A stretch of DNA of 7,046 bases from Lautropia sp. SCN 70-15 (GTDB taxonomy: Bacteria; Pseudomonadota; Gammaproteobacteria; Burkholderiales; Burkholderiaceae_E): NCBI GenBank assembly GCA_001724315.1, contig MEEC01000140.1, forward strand, positions 1-7,046. The letters are read 5' to 3'. The number at the start of each line of letters is the position of its first letter. Within the stretch, counting starts at the first letter, position 1. The notes beneath the pieces were generated by a model. The model was not told the origin of the DNA and made no database searches. It worked only from the letters and a program-made list of their open reading frames with translations. This document shows positions 1 to 6,346 of this stretch, piece by piece. The translations under genes and the position numbers were made by a program.

Positions 1-2
1 AG

Positions 3-827
3 GGCGCGGTATCCCTCGAGAACCAGGGCTTCAACTCCAACGCGGGCTTCGTCGTCACCGACGAGGGCGTGGTCGTCTTCGACGTGCTCGGCACGCCGGC
101 GCTGGGGGCGGCCCTGCTCGCGGAGATCCGGGGAGTCACCGACCAGCCGGTCAAGCGCGTGGTGGTCAGCCACTACCACTCCGATCACTTCTACGGCCTG
201 CAGGCCTTCAAGGAAGCCGGCGCCGAGATCTGGGCGCACGCGAAGGTCCGCGACTACCTTGCGAGCGACGCGCCCGTCGAGCGGCTCGCGGAGCGCCGAC
301 AGTCGCTGGCGCCCTGGGTCACGAAGTCCGCGCGAATCGTGCCGCCCGATCGCTACATCGAGGGCGAAGCTTCGTTCGCGCTGGGCGGAGTGCGCTTCCG
401 CCTGTTCTCGGCCGGCCCCGCGCACACCGCCGAGGACCTGATGATGCTGGTCGAGGAAGACGGCGTGCTGTTCGCCGGCGACCTGATCTTCGCCGGCCGG
501 GTGCCCTTCGTGGGCGACGCCGACAGCCGCGCCTGGCTCGCCGCGCTGGACAGCCTCGCGCAGCGGACCCCGCGTTTCGTGGTCACCGGACACGGTCCGG
601 CCTCGCGCGATGCCGGCGCCGACATCGCGCTGACCCGCGACTACCTGCGCTACCTGCGCCAGGAAATGGGCAAGGCAGTCGACGAGTTCCTCACCTTCGA
701 CGAAGCCTACGCGCGCACCGACTGGTCGCGCTTCAGCGGGCTGCCGGCCTTCGACGACGCCAACCGGCGCAACGCCTACAACACCTTCCTGCTGATGGAG
801 CGCGAGCTGCTCTCGGGCGCGCGCTGA
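3..827 (+). CDS. MBL-fold metallo-hydrolase (5'-truncated by window edge)
   Basis: This is a zinc-dependent hydrolase of the metallo-beta-lactamase superfamily, missing its N-terminus. The frame is open from base 3 and already reads a family-typical strand (NQGFNSNAGFVVTDEGVVVFD), so the GTG at 69 is an internal valine and not the start. Counting from base 3, the metal ligands are all present: HYHSDH at residues 57-62 (HxHxDH), H141 in GPAHT, D160 in AGDLIF and H197 in TGHGP. About 274 residues are visible, close to a full single-domain MBL protein, so probably only an N-terminal leader or first strand is missing. The layout resembles the SoxH / quinoprotein-relay type of periplasmic MBL hydrolases more than glyoxalase II, but that is a resemblance judged by eye. 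The substrate is unknown, and a signal peptide could lie upstream. It is codirectional with pldA downstream. Fold assignment is very secure; specific function is not. Confidence 0.93.
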   Translation, partial: GAVSLENQGFNSNAGFVVTDEGVVVFDVLGTPALGAALLAEIRGVTDQPVKRVVVSHYHSDHFYGLQAFKEAGAEIWAHAKVRDYLASDAPVERLAERRQSLAPWVTKSARIVPPDRYIEGEASFALGGVRFRLFSAGPAHTAEDLMMLVEEDGVLFAGDLIFAGRVPFVGDADSRAWLAALDSLAQRTPRFVVTGHGPASRDAGADIALTRDYLRYLRQEMGKAVDEFLTFDEAYARTDWSRFSGLPAFDDANRRNAYNTFLLMERELLSGAR

Positions 828-943
828 GCCCGGGCTGCGTCGGTGGCGGCAATCCGATGGAGCACAGGCGCAGATCCGGCACAATTCGGGGCATGGCAAG
901 TCATCGGAAAATCGCCCGGAACGGCGCATGGACGGGCGCCGGG

Positions 944-2029
944 ATGATCGATGCCCGGATCGCGGGCGTCTCCCTGGCCTGCGCGCTGGGCATGCTGGCA
1001 GCGGCCGGTTCCGCGCTCGGGCAGGCGCCCTCGGCGCTGGAGCGCTGCCTGCTCGATCGGCTGCAGGCGGCGGCGCCCGGCGTCACGGTCGACGAGGTCA
1101 GGCGGGCCTGCGCCGGCGTCGAGGGGCCCGGTCCTGAGACACCCGGTCCGCAGGCGCCCGATCGGCAGGGACCCGGAGCCGTTCCGCCGCTGGCGGTCGC
1201 GCGGCCGGCGCCCGAGCTGAGCAGTTCGCCGGCGGAGCGCCGCATCGTGAGCGAGTCCCGGCTGTGGGACGAGCGCTTCGCGCTGCTGCCGCATCGACCC
1301 AACTATCTGTTGCCTTTCGCGCACGCCAGCGGCGCCCCCGGTTCGGGCGGCGGCGACATCCAGCGCAACGAGGTGAAGTTCCAGGTCAGCTTCAAGCTTC
1401 CGCTGATGCCGCCGCTGTTCGAGGGGCGGGCAGGGCTCTTCTTCGCCTACACCGGCCAGGCCTGGTGGCAGGCCTACAACGACGAACGCTCGTCGCCGTT
1501 TCGCGAATACAGCCACGAGCCCGAAGTCTTCGCCGCATGGCGGCCCGCGCTGGGCCCGATCCTGGGCTGGACGCCGCGCGTTGCCAGCGCCGGCTTCGTG
1601 CACCAGTCGAACGGCCGCTCGGGCGAGCTCTCGCGCAGCTGGAACCGGCTCTTCGCCGAGCTGACGCTGGACCGGCCCGACGGCTGGTGGCTGTCACTGC
1701 GGCCCTGGTGGCGGATTCCCGAAGACGCGAAGACCTCTCCCGAATCGCCGGACGGCGACGACAATCCGGACATCGAGCGCTACGCCGGCGACGGCGAACT
1801 GCGCCTGGGCTACGCCGCCGGCCAGCAGCGCTGGACGCTCACGGCGCGCCGCGGGCTGCGCGAGGGCGGCAAGGGGGCGGTCCAGATCGACTGGAGCCGC
1901 CCCACCGGCTTCAGCCCGCAGCTGCGCTGGTACGTGCAGCTATTCGACGGCTACGGCGAGAGCCTGATCGACTACCGCGCGCGCCTGCAGCGGATCGGCT
2001 TCGGCGTGATGCTGAACGACTGGTACTGA
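944..2029 (+). CDS. pldA: Outer-membrane phospholipase A (OMPLA/PldA)
   Basis: Calcium-dependent outer-membrane phospholipase that hydrolyses acyl chains of phospholipids misplaced in the outer leaflet. With the ATG at 944 (361 aa), residues 1-26 form a signal peptide with likely cleavage after A24-L25-G26. A domain with C35 and C56 follows, then a Pro/Gly-rich linker (about 60-90), then the beta-barrel. Family motifs: RPNYLLPF (118-125) and VHQSNGRSGELSRSWNRLF (219-237). These give the triad H220, S222, N234, with the same spacing as E. coli H142/S144/N156. S230 corresponds to the E. coli calcium-site serine S152. The chain ends in an aromatic residue (NDWY), as barrel proteins do. Start choice: ATGs at 857 and 893 are in frame but give an n-region of about 50 or 22 residues. 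The 944 ATG has GGACGG 8 bases upstream. The 893 start remains possible, since it adds positive charges. Beyond the usual E. coli protein, it has the Cys-pair domain and linker. The enzyme identity is very secure. Confidence 0.95.
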   Translation: MIDARIAGVSLACALGMLAAAGSALGQAPSALERCLLDRLQAAAPGVTVDEVRRACAGVEGPGPETPGPQAPDRQGPGAVPPLAVARPAPELSSSPAERRIVSESRLWDERFALLPHRPNYLLPFAHASGAPGSGGGDIQRNEVKFQVSFKLPLMPPLFEGRAGLFFAYTGQAWWQAYNDERSSPFREYSHEPEVFAAWRPALGPILGWTPRVASAGFVHQSNGRSGELSRSWNRLFAELTLDRPDGWWLSLRPWWRIPEDAKTSPESPDGDDNPDIERYAGDGELRLGYAAGQQRWTLTARRGLREGGKGAVQIDWSRPTGFSPQLRWYVQLFDGYGESLIDYRARLQRIGFGVMLNDWY

Positions 2030-2060
2030 ACCGGCCCTAGAAGGTCGACCAGCCCGGTTC
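2028..2060. terminator. Candidate bidirectional hairpin at the convergent pldA/aldolase junction
   Basis: A perfect 7-base inverted repeat, GAACCGG (2028-2034) and CCGGTTC (2054-2060), encloses a 19-base loop that contains the palindrome GGTCGACC (2043-2050). It spans both stop codons: TGA at 2027-2029 for pldA, and TAG (minus strand) at 2037-2039 for the aldolase. The position fits a shared terminator for two converging transcripts. There is no U-tract on either strand and the loop is large, so it would be a poor intrinsic terminator; short GC-rich repeats are also common by chance here. Tentative. Confidence 0.25.
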
Positions 2061-2774
2061 CTCGTGGTCGAGCATCCGCTTGATCGACGCGAAGTACATG
2101 TCGCTCTGCTGGCGCTCGCCGTCGACCTGCTCGGACACCCGCGCCGCGAGCGCGTCGTCGACGATGCGCAAGGGCTTGCCGGCGGCGGCCTGGGTGGCCA
2201 GCACCTGGTGCATGCAGGCGCGTTCGAGGTAGTAGAGGTCGTCGAAGGCCCAGGCCATGTTCGGGCCCACGACCGTCACGCCGTGGCTGGCCATGAACAT
2301 CACGGTCTTGCCGGCCAGCTGCGAGGCGATCCGCCTGCCCTCGTCGTCGTCGAGCGCCAGGCCCTCGTAGCGGTCGTCGTAGGCCACGCGCCCGTGGAAG
2401 CGCAGCGCGTTCTGGCCCGCCATCAGCAGGCGGCCGCCCTCGACCAGCGTGAGCGCGGTCGCGTAGGGCATGTGGGTGTGCAACACGCACTTCGCGTGCG
2501 GGTTCATCCGGTGGATCCAGCTGTGGATGAAGAAGGCGGTGGGCTCGAGGGGATGCTTGCCGTCGAGCAACTGGCCGTCGCCATCGATCAGCAGGATGTC
2601 GCCCGCGCAGACTTCGCTCCAGTGCAGGCCCTGCGGGTTGATCAGGTAGCGGCCGCTGTCGATCTCGAGGCTGAAGTGGTTGCAGACGCCTTCGTTGAGG
2701 CCGCAGCGGGCGGACCAGCGCAGCGCGGCGGCCATGTCGAGCCGGCCTTGCCGGACCTTCTGTTCGAGGCTCAT
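2037..2774 (-). CDS. Class II aldolase/adducin-family protein
   Basis: A 245-aa cytoplasmic protein of the class II (zinc-dependent) aldolase/adducin family, which includes fuculose-phosphate aldolase, ribulose-phosphate epimerase and decarboxylases. Metal ligands are visible as HTHMPYAT (H99 and H101) and a third histidine in ASHG (H164). E77 in LEPTAFFIH sits where the catalytic acid lies in fuculose aldolase. Length matches the family. Two positions differ from the sugar-phosphate aldolases: the usual GNxS phosphate-binding loop reads CNHFS (31-35), and the third ligand is in SHG rather than NHG. This suggests a non-phosphorylated or different substrate, so no pathway is assigned. The ATG at 2774 is the only sensible start, and ACGGAA about 10 bases upstream may be a weak ribosome site. 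A candidate promoter lies just upstream, so the gene may be expressed apart from arfB. It converges on pldA. Family is secure, reaction unknown. Confidence 0.92.
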   Translation of the reverse strand: MSLEQKVRQGRLDMAAALRWSARCGLNEGVCNHFSLEIDSGRYLINPQGLHWSEVCAGDILLIDGDGQLLDGKHPLEPTAFFIHSWIHRMNPHAKCVLHTHMPYATALTLVEGGRLLMAGQNALRFHGRVAYDDRYEGLALDDDEGRRIASQLAGKTVMFMASHGVTVVGPNMAWAFDDLYYLERACMHQVLATQAAAGKPLRIVDDALAARVSEQVDGERQQSDMYFASIKRMLDHEEPGWSTF

Positions 2775-2808
2775 GCGTGAGGGTTCCGTGATGGGAGGGC
2801 GAGGCCCG

Positions 2809-2817
2809 AGTGTAGCA
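2809..2817 (-). promoter_or_regulatory. Candidate extended -10 promoter for the aldolase gene
   Basis: On the minus strand, TGC (2817-2815) followed by TACACT (2814-2809) forms an extended -10 element (TGn plus a 4/6 match to TATAAT). It would start transcription near 2802, giving a leader of about 28 bases before the ATG at 2774. No convincing -35 hexamer is present at 16-18 bases, which is compatible with extended -10 promoters. An inverted repeat, TCCGG-N5-CCGGA (2819-2833), sits where a -35 or operator would be (about -17 to -31). Sequence-level inference only. Confidence 0.35.
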
Positions 2818-2871
2818 ATCCGGCGCGCCCGGAATGCCGCGCAAGCGCCTGCTGTCGCGCGCCGCGCGTCT

Positions 2872-3291
2872 TCAGTCCGCGACCCGGCCGCGCATCGCCT
2901 TGATCCGGCCCCGTTGCACCTTCTCGTCGACGCGCCTGCGCTGCGAGGCGCGGGTGGGACGGGTGGGCAGGCGCTCGGGCATCACCCGCGAGGCGGCATC
3001 GATCAGCGCGTGGAGCCGGGCCAGCGCGTCGTCGCGGTTCTTCTCGAGGCTGCGGTAGCGCTGCGCCTTGATCACCACCACGCCGTCGCCGGTGATACGG
3101 TGGTCGGACAGGCCGAGCAGCCGCTCCTTGACCGCGTCGGGCAGCGAGGACGCGCGGATGTCGAAGCGCAGCTGGATCGCGTTCGACACCTTGTTGACGT
3201 TCTGCCCGCCGGGGCCTTGCGCGCGGATCGCGGTGAACTCGATCTGCGAAGCCTCGGGCGTGAGCAGGGGATCTCGGCTTGCATCCATCAT
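2872..3291 (-). CDS. arfB: Alternative ribosome-rescue factor ArfB (peptidyl-tRNA hydrolase)
   Basis: ArfB (YaeJ, homologous to mitochondrial ICT1) enters ribosomes stalled at the 3' end of an mRNA lacking a stop codon and hydrolyses the peptidyl-tRNA. The 139-aa length matches E. coli ArfB (140 aa). The catalytic loop is intact, GPGGQNVNKVSNAIQ at 26-40 with GGQ at 28-30. It is followed by the compact domain (DHRITGDGVVVIKAQ, about 63-77). The C-terminal tail from about 108 is strongly basic (RPTRPTRASQRRRVDEK, then RGRIKAMRGR), as needed to probe the empty mRNA channel. The short length and absence of an upstream codon-recognition domain exclude RF1/RF2. Translation begins at one of two adjacent ATGs (3291 or 3288), with no clear ribosome-binding site. 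It lies 61 bases after the DUF3482 gene, same strand, probably at the end of that transcript. Housekeeping identity is very secure; a functional link to the GTPase is not implied. Confidence 0.95.
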   Translation of the reverse strand: MMDASRDPLLTPEASQIEFTAIRAQGPGGQNVNKVSNAIQLRFDIRASSLPDAVKERLLGLSDHRITGDGVVVIKAQRYRSLEKNRDDALARLHALIDAASRVMPERLPTRPTRASQRRRVDEKVQRGRIKAMRGRVAD

Positions 3292-3352
3292 CGTGCAATC
3301 TTACGCGCGCATTTCAGGAGGCATCGATGGCGTGGCGGGTGCCGTTCGCGGC

Positions 3353-4795
3353 TCAATGCGTGGCAAGGCTGCCCGGGTAGAGCTTTTCCAGGACCGCGAG
3401 CGCGGTGTCGGCGAGCAGGGGATCGAGCGCCGCGGCCACCGCGGCCTGCGCATCGGCTTCGTCGCGCAGCGTCCACGCGTGCTCGAAGCCTTCCTTGCGC
3501 TCGCGCACCAGGTCTTCCACCACCGCTCGCCAGTGCGGCGGGTGTTCGGAGGGCGCCCAGTCGCCGCGGCCGCGGCCGTAGTGGGCCACCGCCAGGTAGC
3601 CGAGCAGGGCGGTGATCACCAGCTCGTTGAGCATCGCGTCCGACCAGGCGACCGACGAGGACTTCGCGCCGCGCACCACGTTGTAGCCGCGCGCGATGCC
3701 GAAGGCGCCCAGCGCGCCGATCACCCCGCCGGCGAGCAGGCCCGCGCCGAAGCTCAGGCCGCCGGTGGCCAGGTCGGCCTTCAGGCCGGCCAGCGCGCCC
3801 GAGACCGCGCCGCCGACCACGGCCGCCTTGCGCTCGCTGAGCGGCTCGCGCACCACGTAGTGCTCGGCCAGGCGGGCCAGCACCTCGGCGCCGGCCTGGC
3901 CCTTCAGACCGTGCAGCGCGATCAGCCGGTCGGTGCCGGCGCGGATGTCGGCGTCGAGCCGGTCGGCCAGCGCGCGCATCGCGGCGCGGCGCCCCGGCGA
4001 GGGCGCGGTGCGCAGCAGCCCCAGCAGCCCGTCGTCGGCAAGCGTCTCCCGGTCGGCGGCGGCCCGCGCGAGCCGCTCGACCAGCACCGCGATCGAAGCG
4101 TCGAAGGTCTCCCGGCGCCCCGCGTTCCAGGCCTCGACCAGCCGGGCGAAGGCCGGACGCGCCTCCTCGGCCAGCAGCGGCGCCAGCGTTCGCAGCAGCG
4201 TGGCCTCCTGCACCCAGCAGCGGGCGAAGGCGTCGAGCGGCAGCACCGCGCGCACCTGCTTCGCGCCCGCAAGCTCGCGTCGCCAGCGCTCGATCTCGGC
4301 GGCTTCCTCGGCGGCCGGGCGGGGTTTGCCGAGCTGGTTCAGGAGCGCCACGACCGGCTTGCCGATCCAGTCGAGCACGCGCATCTCGTGCGCCACGTAG
4401 CCGGCCTCGTCGGGCGGCTCCGAGGCGTTGACCAGGTACAGCACGATGTCCGCGCGCTCGCGCACGTTGCGCACCGCCTGCTGGCTCGACCACAGCGCGC
4501 GGTCGCGGAAGCGGTCCCAGACCGCGGAGAGGAACCAGCCGATCGGATCGCCGGAGGCCTCGAGCCGCTTCGCCAGTCGCGCGCTGTCGCCGAATCCCGG
4601 CGTGTCCCAGAGCCAGAGCCGGTCTCCCCGGGGCGTCTCGACCAGCGTGTGCTCGTCGGCCGAATCGGTGACATGGGCCTCGTCGCGGACCTCGCCGACG
4701 TCGCGTCCGAGCAGGGTACGGGCCAGCGTGGTCTTGCCCACGTTGGTGTGGGAGATCAGACTGAGCGAAATCGTGCGGGCGCCGTCGTCGGTCAT
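3353..4795 (-). CDS. DUF3482-type membrane-associated GTPase
   Basis: A 480-aa protein with an N-terminal TRAFAC-class GTPase domain and a C-terminal region matching, by memory, DUF3482. G-motifs: G1 SHTNVGKTT (15-23, with K21 and T22 but serine in place of the first glycine), possible G2 threonine at 43, G3 DTPGF (64-68), and G4 position NQLG (153-156) instead of NKxD. Residues 160-315 are largely helical and charged. A glycine-rich, hydrophobic stretch at 325-370 (GGAVSGALAG, then FGAGLLAGGVIGALGAFG) has GxxxG repeats like a glycine zipper and probably inserts in or lies on the membrane; another hydrophobic patch is at 390-404. The last 60 residues are soluble and helical. The start follows 24 bases after the DUF2868 stop with only a weak ribosome site. 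Families of this kind commonly sit beside DUF2868 proteins, as here. The biological role is unknown. GTPase identity is secure, the DUF name slightly less so. Confidence 0.9.
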   Translation of the reverse strand: MTDDGARTISLSLISHTNVGKTTLARTLLGRDVGEVRDEAHVTDSADEHTLVETPRGDRLWLWDTPGFGDSARLAKRLEASGDPIGWFLSAVWDRFRDRALWSSQQAVRNVRERADIVLYLVNASEPPDEAGYVAHEMRVLDWIGKPVVALLNQLGKPRPAAEEAAEIERWRRELAGAKQVRAVLPLDAFARCWVQEATLLRTLAPLLAEEARPAFARLVEAWNAGRRETFDASIAVLVERLARAAADRETLADDGLLGLLRTAPSPGRRAAMRALADRLDADIRAGTDRLIALHGLKGQAGAEVLARLAEHYVVREPLSERKAAVVGGAVSGALAGLKADLATGGLSFGAGLLAGGVIGALGAFGIARGYNVVRGAKSSSVAWSDAMLNELVITALLGYLAVAHYGRGRGDWAPSEHPPHWRAVVEDLVRERKEGFEHAWTLRDEADAQAAVAAALDPLLADTALAVLEKLYPGSLATH

Positions 4796-4819
4796 CTCGG
4801 TGCGGTCATGGTGGTGCGC

Positions 4820-6346
4820 TCATCGGGCTGCGGACACCGGGCCGGGGGAGCGGGTCGCGAGTGCCAGGGCCTCGCCCAGCTCGCGCTCGGCGGCCGCCGG
4901 TTCGGCGCGCTCCAGGTCGACGAAGGCCGCGGCGTGTCCCTGCGCAGCCAGCATGCGCCGCCAGGCCGCGCGCCGCTCCTCGCGGCGCCTCGAGGCGGTC
5001 GGATCGTCGCCGAAGCGGGCCACGAAGGCCGACTCGTCGACCAGCGCGACCAGCGGGACGCCGGCCGGCCGCGCGGCCGCCATCGAATCCACGAAAGTGC
5101 CGTGGGTCTCGGGCTCCGGCGTGGCGGTGGCCGACACCAGGGCGAAGACCGCGGCCGCGGTCCCCGGCGCCGCGCCGGACGCGCCCGGGTGCTCGATCGC
5201 CTCGCGCAGCCTTGCGCCCGCCTGGTCCTCGTCGCCGTACGCGACCTCGTCGAGCAGCTCGATCCGCGTGGCGGGACCGAACAGCCGGGAGGCGAGGTCG
5301 CGCAGGGCCTGCCTGGCGGCGGGCGAGGGCCGGTGGTTGCAGGGCAGCACCACGACGGTCGTCGCCTCGCCGCGATGCGAGCGGGCCAGCGTTGCGAAGT
5401 AGGGCTCGTCAAGCGGCAGGGGGAAGCGCGCGGCCAGCCGTCGCTCGATCGCGAGCTCGCGCGCGGCCAGCGCCAGGCGCGGCAGCACGACGACCAGGGC
5501 CACGGTCACCGCGTACAGGTGGATCCAGGGCGCGGCCTCGGCGCCCGGCCCCGGAAGGCGCATCGCCTGCAGGGCGGCGGCATCCGGCAGCCCGATGCCG
5601 GTGAGCGCCGACGCGGGCCCCAGCACGACGCCGAGGATCGCGCGCACCTGCTCGGCGTCGAGGAAGGTGCTCTCCCACCCGGCCCGGTACGCGAAGGCCA
5701 GGCCGCGCAGGTACATGCCGGCCAGCGCGCCGAGCGCGAAGGCGATCGCGGACAGGTGAAGCGTGCGCGCGACGCGCCCGGCGTGCAGCCGGCCGCTCGC
5801 GCGTGTCCACTCCCCGGCGAAGCGCGCGAGCGCCGAAGCGGCGCCCTTGCCGGCCTCCTGCGAGCCGCGGGGCGGCGCGCCGAGGCGCGCGAGCCGCCCC
5901 GGCAGCGGCGCGGCCAGGCGGATCAGGGGGCCGGCGACGCTGCGGCCGGCGAAGCGCCGGAACAGGCTCGCGGCATAGACCGCGAGATTCCAGGCCATCA
6001 GTGCGAGCAGTGGCGGCGCCAGCAGGTTGACCTCCCTGGAGGCGCCGAAGGCATCGGTGGCCAGGCCGAGGACGAGCGAGACCGCCGCCAGCGCCCAGGC
6101 GATCCACGGCCGCCATTGCAGCGCGCGCAAGGCCCGCGGAACCGCCGGCTCGCGTTCGGCGATCCGGCCGAGGGCAAGGCGGGCCCGGGCCGCGATGAAG
6201 GCCTCGGGGGGCGCCTGCTCGCCCTCGGCCCGGGCGGCGGCGCGACTGGCCCAGACGCGGTCCTCGTCGCTCCAGGGCACCGAGCCGGTCGGCGCGGTCT
6301 CCCAGGCTCGCACGAGCAGGGTGGCGCGGGCGTCGGCTTCGTTCAT
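4820..6346 (-). CDS. DUF2868-type multi-pass membrane protein
   Basis: A 508-aa inner-membrane protein that I assign to DUF2868 from its architecture and its DUF3482 partner. Residues 1-75 are a soluble, charged helical region. Hydrophobic segments follow at about 79-100, 106-128, 195-221 and 272-295, with a weaker one at 235-252, so four or five membrane passes. A cytoplasm-like loop rich in R/G lies between 130 and 190. From about 310 to 508 there is a soluble domain with alternating strands and helices (TTVVVLPCNHRPS at 329-341, VFALVSATA at 400-408, PLVALVDESAF at 431-441), resembling a Rossmann-like or degenerate NTPase fold, without a visible P-loop. The ATG at 6346 overlaps the TGA of the upstream phosphotransferase (ATGA) and has no ribosome-binding site, so translation is probably coupled. 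An open frame continues upstream to 6724 but is a shadow of the kinase gene. Role unknown. Confidence 0.87.
   Translation of the reverse strand: MNEADARATLLVRAWETAPTGSVPWSDEDRVWASRAAARAEGEQAPPEAFIAARARLALGRIAEREPAVPRALRALQWRPWIAWALAAVSLVLGLATDAFGASREVNLLAPPLLALMAWNLAVYAASLFRRFAGRSVAGPLIRLAAPLPGRLARLGAPPRGSQEAGKGAASALARFAGEWTRASGRLHAGRVARTLHLSAIAFALGALAGMYLRGLAFAYRAGWESTFLDAEQVRAILGVVLGPASALTGIGLPDAAALQAMRLPGPGAEAAPWIHLYAVTVALVVVLPRLALAARELAIERRLAARFPLPLDEPYFATLARSHRGEATTVVVLPCNHRPSPAARQALRDLASRLFGPATRIELLDEVAYGDEDQAGARLREAIEHPGASGAAPGTAAAVFALVSATATPEPETHGTFVDSMAAARPAGVPLVALVDESAFVARFGDDPTASRRREERRAAWRRMLAAQGHAAAFVDLERAEPAAAERELGEALALATRSPGPVSAAR

Noticed and set aside
827..836. Perfect palindrome AGCCCGGGCT just after the MBL stop, considered as a terminator
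   Set aside because: There is no loop and no U-tract, so it cannot form a usable hairpin in RNA.
776..1603. A 275-codon minus-strand frame across the end of the MBL gene and most of pldA
   Set aside because: It overlaps two well-supported plus-strand genes and encodes an R/A/G-rich sequence with no recognisable fold.
1264..2040. A 258-codon plus-strand frame overlapping pldA
   Set aside because: A frame-shifted shadow of pldA with R/A-rich composition; pldA itself carries the catalytic motif.
2064..2780. A 238-codon plus-strand frame antisense to the aldolase
   Set aside because: It mirrors the aldolase codons with a V/H/A/Q-biased composition and no motif, while the minus-strand frame has an intact metal site.
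1972..2844. A 290-codon minus-strand frame over the aldolase
   Set aside because: An R/P/A-rich shadow in another frame, with no motif.
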